64,000 bases of DNA from contig CM039502.1 in NCBI GenBank assembly GCA_022432975.1, positions 15,593,143 to 15,657,142 of the forward strand, in the 5' to 3' direction. This DNA is from Begonia masoniana (taxonomy: Eukaryota; Streptophyta; Magnoliopsida; Cucurbitales; Begoniaceae). This document shows positions 12,701 through 24,700 of this stretch, in pieces (the stretch's first letter is position 1; each line of letters starts with the position of its first letter). The notes beneath the pieces are model-generated. The model made no database searches and was not told the DNA's origin. It was given only the letters and a program-made list of their open reading frames with translations. The translations under genes and the position numbers were made by a program.

Positions 12701-15700
12701 TCTGAATATTCTGAAATTGTTTGGAGTATTATCTGTTAGTTGGTGCGTGGATGACTTTTGGTTTTGGAACTATCCATGCAGTCTGTTTCCTTAGAATCTG
12801 CTAATTTTAAAGTGTGCTCTACATCCTTGTGTAGATTCGGGCATTGAAGGTTTATAACTTTCATGCTTTCTGTTTGTGCTGTATTTGACAGTGGAACGAT
12901 GTTTTGAAGTATTTTGAAATGGTTTGGAATAATTTATGTTAGCTTATGCATGAATGATCTCTGGTTTTAGAGCTTTTATGTAGAGTGAAATTCCTTGAGT
13001 TTCTGTCACGTTTTCTGTTGCGTTCGAGAACCCCATTTTGATGTGGTTTGAGAAATCTGAAACTTCTATGTCTTCTGTATTCATGTTCTCTGTCTGTACG
13101 TCTTTCTGCTAAAAGTTGTTAAGTTTCACCTTAGAAACCATGTCATCCGATCACGTCCACCGCTACTTGTAAAATTTTCTCCACCGGTTGTCACTGCTCA
13201 TTTCTGCCTTTTTTAAAGTACATCCACCGCTGCCCGTTTCCTTCTTTTAAACTATATCTTCCGGCTGACGTCACACAAGTCTTCCGCCCAGTTTAGTTAT
13301 ATCTTCCGACTGACGTCACCAGTTTAGTTACATCTTCCGGCTGACGTCATCACCTTCTGCCGATTCCGTTATTGCCTGTATCTTCCGGCTGACATCATCC
13401 ATCTTCCGGCTGACGTCATCACCTTTCTGCCGATTCTGTTATTGCCTGTATCTTCCGGCTGACGTCATCCATCTTCTGGCTGACGTCATCACCTTCTGCC
13501 GATTTCGTTTATTATCTGTATATGCCGATGACGTCACTACATTTTCCGATGACGTCATCACACACCCGATTTCATTATTTCCTTTGCCCTTTCTGTTCCC
13601 TGTTCCTCCCCATCTTCTCTGTTATTCACTTCTGCTTATTTATTTTCTTCGCCACTTCTTCTCTTCTGCTATCCATTATTGAAATCTGTTTTGCTATCAA
13701 CTTCAAAGAACTCGATTCTGTTAACTGTTTTCCCGTTTGATTTCGAATCCAGAGAACTTTCTCTTTCTCTGTAAATGTTTTAAAAGTGTAATGTACAAAA
13801 AAAAAAAGTCTCCGTTTTCTGTTATCTGTCCCGGAGTGATGGCTTCGATGCCGGACCCCGATCGGGTTCGGTTTCGGGTCGTCACATTTACAGTGCTTAA
13901 TTTTTTTTTTTCTTGGTTCAAGGGCCTTTTATTTTCTACAGCCCAACCATTAAAATATATATAATACGATTCAAACAGATTCAACAAACATTATCAACTC
14001 TATACAAGAACGCTTCAAACGCCATATATTCACAAGGACATGGCATTCGAAAGTAACTAAAAGCATTAAAGAATTGTTTTCTAGTCATAGAAGGCACAGC
14101 ACCTCTGCAATCCAAATCAAAATTTCCAAATTCGAGGGTTCAAAAATCACAGCAGAAGCATCTTCGCACATTCTACGGAGGGCAAAGGCACAAGAATTCG
14201 ATGAAAAAGGTTCTGAGATCCCTGCAGCAAGAAACAATCTGAACATAGCAAATCAGTACACAAAGAGGATATATACCATATCAACTGATGATCCATAATT
14301 CATAAAAATGGTTATTTTAAGGTTCCAAGGAAAAAATTAAGCTGAAAGCAAAAAAAAAAAAAGAACAAAAATATTGCAAAACATAGAGAAAATAATAGTC
14401 CAATAAAGTTCTAATCTCATCTCATTCACATCGTTCAGAGTATATATTCATTCCAGCATTTGGCCCTATCAATATGTTTTGATCTAAAAAACTAAATCAA
14501 CCAAATTAGATTTAACATATAAAACCTTACAGCAACGGCCTGGCATCTGCATGCAAAGCACATATCCACCTAGAATATGAACCAACAACTTCCGCTAAAG
14601 ACCTGTAGACCTAGGACGGATATAAAAATCAAGCAAATATAAGACTGGAGTAAATAATATGGATCATCCGAAATAAAGAACCATGCTTTGTCTGTGTCTA
14701 ATGTGGAAAAATGTAGAGAAGAGTAGACGAAATCATATACCATGCACATAAAGCCCTTGGGATCATCGGAGGACCTATTAGATAAAATTGTTACCAACTG
14801 CATAATAACAGAAAAATCAAAGCTTTGACGTTCCTGGAGGACTACTTCAGCAACCTGGAATGAAAACATATTTCTTCATTTATTAACAGAACAATGATAT
14901 TCAATGCAATTACTCTATCATGCACAAATTTAAACTCAGAATTTTACTGAGATTAAATAAAAATCCACATGTGCTCATGAAGAACTTTTGAACCTCACGC
15001 AATGACCTGAATATTGACATGTCATTGTTTGATGGAGCTCACGCTCCCCTTTTTGGTCAATAATCAAACTTTACAAGAATTTTAACGACCTATCGGAGAG
15101 TACAAGGTTTTACTTTTAGGTAAGTTTCACAATCAGGACATTATAAAAGGACATGATGTTAAACACAACAGAAAATAAACAAAATCATCAGAATAATATG
15201 ACAAAAATGAACATTAGAAAACCAGAGTTTTGCTCGTATACCCTTAGTTAGAAATACAATTCCAATTTACCAGTGCCCATGAGAGTGTTTGCTACTTCCT
15301 ACATTGGGTTTGTTTCACATATCTAATGGTCGTTCAACATCAGACACTTCAAATGTCAATTTCCAGGAACGTGATATACAATTTTATATCAAATATAGAA
15401 TATAACATTCTCGCTCCTATTTACACAGATCTTTCCACCAAATGATCCCTAAATTCGTACGTAGTCCTTAGCGTTCTTACAGAGGCTTATGTAAATCCAA
15501 TTAAAATAAAAATATCAAAATTACAATTGTATATGTTTTTTCATTCCACCATTTCCATGGTTGCGGATTCATACTAAATTTTTTTGTACAAGTAAATGGC
15601 ATGTTGGATAAGACAAGCTAAAGGGCGAGGGATGATAGAGCACGACTTTGCATATCCCATGAAGACCACACCTTACAGAAGTTCATGTACCTTGACACAA

Positions 15701-18700
15701 AAGTTTTAAGCAACGCTAGATTTAATACTTGAGAAGAAAGCAAGTAATTCTCACCACGTTAAGAGCAAACAATTTGCTTTCTACCACCTTCCAGGGTATA
15801 CTTGCAGAGGCCCAACCACAGCCAAAGAAGAGCTACAATGATTAGAATAATGATTCAAGTAAATATTTATAACAATGAAACTGTTGCAATTTGACCACGC
15901 TACCAAAAAGTCTTGAGATGAAGCATAAAGCAAACCTTTTTAATCACTGTTATCAAATAATAGCAATCTCAATTTTGATGTTGCATAACAATTCTATATG
16001 TACATAAAAAATCGGAGAACTTCTAGCAACATAATTGATCCTAAATTGAAATCCTTAATTTCATCTCAAAATCCTACGAGTTACTTCCTATTATTAAAAT
16101 TTTATCCCATTTTTAGGATATAGATCGTATTTAATAAAACCATCAACTATAATCTAGTAACTTCGGACACCAACACATTATCTTCGTACTGAGTTCTCTT
16201 GTTTTTCAGTGTATGGAAGTTGCAAAAATAAAGCCTCTTTTACATAATATTTTAGAAAATATCCTTTTGTTAGTGTTTTTCCGAAGGACATAGCAAGATC
16301 TAGTCTTTTTTTCCATAATAGAATTTATTCATCCTCCAATTTTATATAATTTAAACTTCAGAATACAAATCTTTTCTTCTGTAGAAAAAAGTGGTGCAAC
16401 ATAAGTTTTGTTTTGAAATCGAAACGGAAAAGTAAGAAGAACATAGAAATAATTCTCAAACTAAAGATAATTTGTATTAATTGTCAGAAGTCTCTATTTA
16501 ATACACCACAACCCTTTAAATAGAGTTTGAGTTAAGATTTAAAAACTCTAATACGATAAAATAAATCTCTAAGAAAACTTTTAAAAAAATAAAACGAAGA
16601 TAAAATCTATCACTAAGAAAATAAAAAAAATAAAACTAAATATATAAGATAAATCAAATAAAATCTCTTGCTAGAGGAAGTGATCATCAGGTTGGAAAGT
16701 GTCTAAAGGAACTGAATCACATTTTAGGGTTTGAATCTTATGATTCAATTCTGAAATCACAGGAATAATGGTTGTTATTCGTCATCACCGAAAAAAGATT
16801 ATGGATTGTCATTCTAATTGTGGCCAACAACCGGTTGATTCTGAGGAAAAAATTTATAATTGTCCACCACATTAGAGTTTATCGAATTACAATATGTTTT
16901 CCATTGACCGTGAAAACTTGGTACATACATCTTCACCTTGAATTCATAAGTATTTTGTCTTAGATTAAAATTCGATCAACACAAAAATCATATTCTTCGA
17001 CAAATGAATAATCTATTCTTTGTGGTTGTCTCCATCACAAATCTTCAATTTCATCATCATCAGAGTAAAGGTATCTGATATTCAATCGTCATTTCATAAG
17101 TTCATGTCTCTCTTTAGCAACAAACGCAACAACAATCTAAGTGAGATTGCGAAGGGTTTTTTTGGTCTCAACAAATTTTTGATAATTTTATCACATTGTT
17201 GATTAAACCTATCGACACCAAGTGTTGTTTGTGATTCGTTTTCCATAAGAACCGTCTTTAGCCATTAGATCAAGACAAATTCTTTGCTTTGATGCCAATT
17301 TGGTACAGTGGAAGTTTTGTTTCAAAACCGAAGATAATTTGTATTAATTGTCAAAAGTTTATTTTTAATATTCACCACAACCTTTTAAATAGAGTTTGAA
17401 TAATGATTTAAAAACTTTAATATGTTAAATCTCTATGAAAACTTTTAAAAAAATAAAACAAAGATAAAATCTATATTTGATGAGGACGTATTAGACATTT
17501 TAGTTTTATTATTTATTATATATTTTATTTATTTATTTCGGTCAAAGTTGACTTTTCATATTCTAGGGTTAACCCTAATTTTGCCTATTTAAGTTATAGT
17601 ATTGTAACTTGAAAAAACAGATTATGATGAGTATTGAATGAATGAAATAATTTCTATTTCTCAACCGTACTTTTCTCTCTAGAATTCCCCTCTTCCTTGT
17701 TCCTCCTACGACTTCTCCCTTTTTTCCTCCTTCTTCCTCTCTTTCTTTCCCTATCAACGGCTTCTTTTTTCGCTGCCTACATCAAATTGGTATCAGAGCA
17801 GGTTTTATTGTTTTCTTAAACAATAAAATCTTGGTTTAATACCTTAACTTGATGTATTTTGGTTACTGTTCATCTCTGAAAATTTAAAGCTTTGCTGGTT
17901 CAAACTGCCGTTGTTCTTGAGTTTTTGGAATCAGAGAACTGCGACTGCACTGCTCGCCGGAGTTCTCTTTGCTGCTCCCTCGGGTTTCTAATCTCGGGTC
18001 TTATCTTGGTCAGTGGTTCGCTGGATAGCTCCACCGTCATGTCCTCGAGCTTTTGAACAGTTTGGCTGAACGTGGGTTTCACTATTAACATAGTGAATAT
18101 TGTGAAGTGTTCTGTGGGCCGATCTGCTCCCTCCTTGGTTTCACTAATAATATTGAACTGAACTCTCATTCTGCGGGCCCCTTTTTGGTTCACTACTGAA
18201 TTTCGATTGCTGCTTGGATTCATATGGATTTATATTATTAAATCTGCTAGCTTCGAGTAAAATTCAACAGATTCAGGGAGTTTTCCGTTCCGATCTTTAA
18301 TTAGTTTTTCCAATATTGTTATTTCTAAATTATGCTTTGATTTTGTTCTTGTGTTGTGATTTACCCATATCCCTTGCTCATATGCATATCAATCTGTCCA
18401 CTTGCACATCAATCGTTATGGCCTATCACCGTATTACATCCGATTACTTGACCCATCCTATGACATCTGACTTGAACTGCCATTTGATTTAATCTCTATT
18501 GATTATTTCATATTCACCTATTGAACTGTTAATTGATATAACATTTACTGATTATTTCACCATCACCAATTAATTGTTCATTATGATAATCAAATTTGTG
18601 GTGATTTTCTGATGTGGTATTTGGCCTTCACTTTGTCATTTTAAAATATCAATTCTATTTGCTTGCTTTGTTATAATTAATGTAATCTCAACAAAAAAAA

Positions 18701-21700
18701 AATGTAAATTTTGAGTTGTAATAGACATTATTAATTACGAACACTGTTTGTTTATTGATCTCTACATTGCCCTTCATTTAGTAACCTTACATGCAGTTAC
18801 GTAGTGGTCGTCAAGTCTCATCTAGTTCTTGTGCTTTAGATATAGAACATTCCCAATCTGATACCTTTTCCCAACAAATAGCACAATTACTTTACAATCA
18901 ACAACAGTTTCAAGAACAATTAGCTACCTTCCAGATTGAATTGACTATTACTCGTGAAGCAAACTGAAACTTAGAAAATAGGTTAAACAACGCGGAACAA
19001 AGTCTTCATCTCTCGGATACAGATAATTCTGTTGTATTCAATAATAGGGGTCAGCATCATCGACAAGATACTCGACGACACTCAGGTCATAACCATAAAG
19101 ATAGGGATTACGGTCGAGAAGGTGGTCAAAATCATAATCGTCGAAATTCTCATTCGCCTAATCGCCATGATGAATAACTCTTTAGGAATATCAAGCTAGA
19201 TGCGCCTACTTTTGATGGAAATTTGGATCCTCGTATCTTCATTGGCAATCGAGGTGACAATAGACCTCCCTCAGTCCCACTCCTATTACTCCTAAGTCTC
19301 TCCTAGGACCTCCTCCGTTCTAATACCCCTTTGGTGAGAGAAAACAAAGGAAAAAACATAGACAATTCGCGTTTACAATGTTTTAATTATAAGAGTTTTG
19401 GTCACATTTCCTCTAATTGCCCTAGTCGAAACTTAGTTCTACAAGAGTGTAAAGAACAAGTCTATGATCCTAACCTTGAACAATTTGAGGATTTGGACAA
19501 CGATAACTTTTTACGATGTATCCGACCTATTTCTATGTCTACTCCTTTTGATTCACCTCGACTGAGCGTTGTGAGATGTATGCTTACCCAACCCAAAGAC
19601 GTTGAAGATTGGCGTCATCATTCAATTTTTCACACATATATAAGTTAATAACAAAAATTGCAAAATTATTGTGGACTATCGGTAACTACTGTATCCCGTC
19701 TTGGGTTGAAACCAGTTCCTCATCCTCATCCTCAACCTTACAATGTTTCGTGGATTGACACTTCCTCCATATCGGTGAAAGAACATTGTTTGGTTCCCAT
19801 TCAATTCCTTGAATACAAAGAACAACTCTAGTGTGATGTCATTCTTATGGATGTCAGTCATGTCATCCTCGGTCGTCCTTGATTGTTTGATTTAGATGTC
19901 ACTATCCAAGGTCGATCAAACTCTTGTCCTTTCGTATTCAAGGGAAAGAAAATCCACCTTAATCCTCTGCCCCCAAACTCAAAACCACTAGAGACTCTTC
20001 AAGCGAGAAAAATGGTTGAACACAGGATTAAATATTATTAATCGTCTTCCCACCACCGAGATCGCATATAGCTCTGTGAACCGATCTATAGGTATTAGTC
20101 CTTTTAAAGTTGTTTATATTTCTAAACCTAGGAAGCCTTTAGACCTCGTCCCTGTGTCATTGCATGCTAGTATGTCTATGTCGGTCGAAAATTTTGCACA
20201 ATATCTTCATGATTTGCATGTTGAGATCAATAAACAAATAGAGACTAATAATGCATCATATAAATTACGAGCTGATTCACACAAACGACACGTTGAATTT
20301 AATATTAGAGATTATGTTATGGTTTAAGTTTTCCCTGAGCGGCGTTCATCCGGATCTGCTTCTAAATTGCAAGTTCGTAGTGTTGGTCCTTTTAAAATTC
20401 TAAAGCGAATTGGCCCAAATGCATATGTTGTTGATCTTTCACCTAATTTTACTTTTAATGTTGAAGACTTGATTGCTTATAAAAGACTTTTTATTCCGTT
20501 TGCTGATTCTTTTCTACCTTCATCTATTGATTTTGAGCCTACATCTGCTAACTCTGCTTTCCCAACATCTCATGTCACAACACATAAGGATAAAATTGAT
20601 GCTACTTTAGATGAACAAGTTGTATTTACTAATTAAGGTGAGGTTCAACGCTTCCTGGTTTGTTAGGTGGATCGATCAGATAGTGATTGCACGTGGATTT
20701 CCAGAGAGACACTTCAGCACTTACATCCAGACCTTCTAGAGTTCTTTTCAGCGTCATCAGGATTTTCTTTATCAGATTCCAGAGCAGTTCAGAAAGATTT
20801 TCGATCCAGCCCTCCGGTTGCACAAGTCTATGGACGTCGAAAAAAGATTGTTCAACCGCTTAACTTATGGTTAGGTGATTGATCATCTCACTGTCTTGTG
20901 GTTCCGTCAACTTGACTGGGAGATTCTCCTACCCCGGAAGAGTTGATGAGGACATCTTTGACATTTTAGCTTTATTATTTATTATATGTTTTATTTATTA
21001 ATTTAGGAAAAAGTTGACTTTTCATATTCTAGGGTTAACCATAATTTTTCCTATTTATGTTCTAGTATTGTAACTTGGAAAAATAGATTATGATGATTAT
21101 TGAATAAATGAAATGATTTTTATTTCTCAACCCTACTTTTCTCTTTAGAATTCCCCTTCTCCTCCTTCCTCCTCCTACGGCTTTTCCTCTCTTTCTTACC
21201 CTATCAACGGCTTCCTTCTCCGCTGCCTACATCAATTTCTAATAAAATAAAACGAATAAAATTAAATATATAAGATAAAAAATAAAATATTAAAAAATGA
21301 TGGTCTTATAGACTTGGGCATACTACATCAAGAAGACTCCAATGTACATTTTTCTTCAATTATTTTATTTTCATCAAAAAATTAAAATTTCCAATTTCAC
21401 TACTTACAAAAGAATCTTTCGGAGTCCAAGGTTGGTCAAAGGGTGGGGAAGAATATTATCATCGGTCAAACACATGTCAAAGTGTATCCAACCAAGCTCG
21501 TGGTTGTTTACTACCGTCCCTAATATAGACACACCAACCAACTTTGTGTCTCCATGCACCATAGAATCGAACGATTGAAAAAGTCAACTAGTTAGTTTCA
21601 TTTAAACGGGCAAATTTTAATATAAAAAAGTGAGCAAAGAAGAGTTCATAAAATTCAAGAATGCTATATCGTGTCTGCCCAGTACAAAGGTTGTATTCAA

Positions 21701-24700
21701 TAAAACTCCATATAAAATTTATGTTCTAACCCAATTTTCACTAATAGTACTCCAAACAAACCAAAAAATTAGAAGCTACCCCAACTATTTCATATCGACC
21801 AACAAATCTCCAGCTAATGTAATTGGACGTCCAAAAGTTGTCAATGGAACCAAATAACCTAAAACATAGCTAAGACTCCACTTCTCCAAAGTGTCTTTAT
21901 TTTCTTATTTCTCTCTTCCTCTTCAAAAGCATAGTTCAAAAAGGTAATGATACAAGTTTGCGAAAACCATGGGTTTCCAAATTCAAGCAAAGTCATAACC
22001 AAATTTCCCTAATGAACTATTGTAATGTGGCTATTGGTCTCCTCATTCCCCTCACGGATTTGTTCACTCGCATAAAATTCTCTTCATTAATATCCAAAGA
22101 TAAGTTTATAATATGGTTGGAACAGCTCTTTTCCCGCATGATAAAAAAAGGAAAATCAATAAAGGGAGGGATGAGGCAACAAAAGAGATTTAAAACGAAA
22201 AACAGTTGCATAAGATACAATCCACTTACAAGAATCAAGAATTCTCATTCTCAATGAAAAAAGGCAACAACAAAAAAGAGGTTGGATAATTCAGTAAACT
22301 CTAAATGAGTTCAAAATCTTCCCAAAGCTACATTCCAGTAATGATTGTGGTTGGATAGGCTTATGTAAAAATGTGCCAAACATTTTTGTTATATGGAAAT
22401 CAATAGATACAATGGAACTGAAGATGTAAAGGATTGATGCAATTATTATATAATATTTATTATTGAAGGTAATTTCTAAATAGAGAAATTAGTTTTTATT
22501 AGTTAGTGAGAAATTTTGGAGAAAGTTAGACTGAGTTGAGAGGTTTATTATAGATGAGGAAAGAAAATGTGAAGGGTTATGTTGTTATGATGTTGAAGAA
22601 AATTATATTTTAGATGATAGTTCTTGTAATATGTGTAATCCAAATATGATGTTTAGAACTACAGATTTGTGGTTAACTTGTAATTGTTAATGGAAAAAGT
22701 GTTATTTATCAATCAATTCAGTCCACTACACGTCAATTTAGTATCAGAGCATGGTAAAACTAGTGACGAGAGAAGATCGAATGGAAGAAATAGAGAACGA
22801 AATGGCTGGAAAAAGAGCGGAACTTTCTTCTTTGAATCCCCGTGTTGCTGCCGAAATTTCTATGCTGAATAACCAAATTTCTGATCTTCCAAAAATTGAA
22901 GAAAGCCTACGACTTTTACCATAATTAATGGTTGAAATCAGTTTTTTTAAGAGAATCACGTGAAGAACCAAGTGTACCCATTGGAAAGGAAAAACAATTG
23001 TTGATTCTGTTTCACCACTCATCGTGTTCGGTCATTTTTCAGAAGAGTATGGTGAGGATTTTCAGCACATACAAGGGCGAAACGCGGAGAAACTTTCGAC
23101 CCCTGACATGCGCACGGGTCCTTGCAGAAGAGAAGACCCATCGTGGAAAGAAGCAAACAAACGACGTGGGACTGAACCACGCCGAATAGAAAATCTACCA
23201 TGGTAGGGAGTTGTTGAGTGTGCGTCGTTGACTGAAACTATTTGTTGAGGGCCTGAGTCGTTCCCTCCTCGCCGAACTGGAGATCCAACGTGGGATGAAG
23301 GTACTGATAGGCGTGGGTTTTGCCGTCATGATTATCCACCTGGGTTTCGTCGCAAACCTGTGTGGGGTAGTTCTGCACATGCTGAGCTTTCTATTTTTTA
23401 TGGAGGGTTGGATTGCTTGGGTTAAAAAAGTTGACAAATTTTTTCTTGTGGCTAAGATTCATTCACGTAATCGAATTTTTATTGTTTCTGAATATTTAAC
23501 CGCGAAAGTTTGGAGTTTTTTTGAATAGATTTTGGCAGAAGAACCACGACTAAGTTAGGAAGAATTAAAATTTGCAATTGGTCAACATTTCGGGCCTAAA
23601 GAATTTCGTTCTCCCCAAAAACAATTTATCAGTTTAAAACAAACGGTAAGCATTGAGGAGTATGGGGATCAATTTTAGGAATTAACAGCTGGTATTCGAA
23701 GTACGGATCGAGAATCACTTTTATGAGCTTTTCTTAATGGATTTTTTACAATGCTATTATGTTGGCCCTTAAATATGAGAATAAGTACAAGAATCAGTCA
23801 AACAAGAAGGAAATTAGATAGGGTTCAACTCAAACTTGGTCTAACAAAATGCAATTTAATCCTAATTATTTTCAAGCTCAACCAAAATTCCCAGCTGATG
23901 GGGGAGATAAAAAAAATGAAGCTCCTGTTGGTGATCAGATAAACAGTGGAGATAAATGAGTGGTTACGACTTCGGCAGAGCAACAACATCAGATAGGCTA
24001 ATCTTCATTTCCGTTGTTAAGAAAAATGACAAGCTGGCCATTGTTGTAAGTATTATCGCAACATGATGGAACTGAATACAATCGTTGTAAGAATTATCTC
24101 AACATGAAGGAACTGAATGAGTTTTCAGGAGATTCACTGATTTTAAAAACGACTAAAATGAATGAAAAGGCCATCGACGAAGGATTCACATGAATTGAGA
24201 TTTGATTTTTATTTTGCGACCTTGAAGATAAGGTCGAACTTGATGAAGGAAGTATTGATGCAATTATTATATAATATTTATTATACAAGGTAGTTGTTAA
24301 ATAAGGAAGTTATTTTTTATTTGTTAGTGAAAAGTTTTGGGGAAAGTTAGAGTGAGTTGAAGAGTTTATTATAGATGATAAAGGGGAGTGTGAAGAGTTA
24401 TGTTGTTATGATGTTGAAGAAAAGTAGTGTTTTAAATGATAGTTCTTGTAATATGTGTAATCCGAATATGAAGATTAGAACTTCAAATTTTTGACTAAGT
24501 TGTAATTGTAAGTTGTTAATGAAAAAAGTGTTGTTTATCTATCAATTCGCTCCACTACGCATCAGAGTATTGCCAATCCATTTATCTTCCCAAAAATAAC
24601 TAATTCTATTCCCTACCTACTTTGCGATGCAATATTAAAAAAAGACAAGGCAATGACAGGTGTTTCTTGATGTTGTGACAAGAGACGCAATTAATTTAGT

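Larger units (their letters stand above)
10340..13886 (+). mobile_element. Solo LTR of a Ty3-gypsy (chromovirus-like) element
   Basis: A 3547 bp block starts with tgtaacacccggcat, ends with gggtcgtcaca, and is flanked by a perfect 5 bp target duplication tttac (10335-10339 and 13887-13891). No internal region, gag or pol is seen, so this is a single LTR left by LTR-LTR recombination; about 885 bp of its length is the nested Cassandra element. The tgtaacaccc start and several internal landmarks (ggtgagttt-like, a box near 12366 reading ggctcatagatgaac followed by tgatgtaggt) also occur in the LTRs of the chromovirus at 45016-57515, pointing to a related family. It sits in intron 15. Confidence 0.85.
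16392..21306 (-). mobile_element. Small non-coding LTR element (TRIM-like), split
   Basis: A terminal repeat at about 16392-16660 is matched by 17301-17477, continued at 21235 to about 21306 after a 3.76 kb insertion. Shared landmarks are aagataatttgtattaattg, accacaaccctttaaatag, acttttaaaaaaataaaac and aaatatataagat. Next to the right-hand LTR the minus strand reads TTGGCATCAAAGC, a two-mismatch version of the usual Met-initiator primer site. The 0.64 kb between the LTRs has no gag or pol that I recognise. The right end is approximate and no clear target duplication was found, so the element is old. Confidence 0.65.

Noticed and set aside
14527..14571. Reading of exon 14 as a shorter exon giving VDMCFACRC
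   Set aside because: The acceptor at 14611 gives a continuous family match ([12 protein letters not shown]) and correct phases on both sides, so the longer exon was taken.
17900..18223. 107-residue minus-strand frame
   Set aside because: Lies in the leader of the gypsy element after its primer site, with no recognised domain, antisense to gag.
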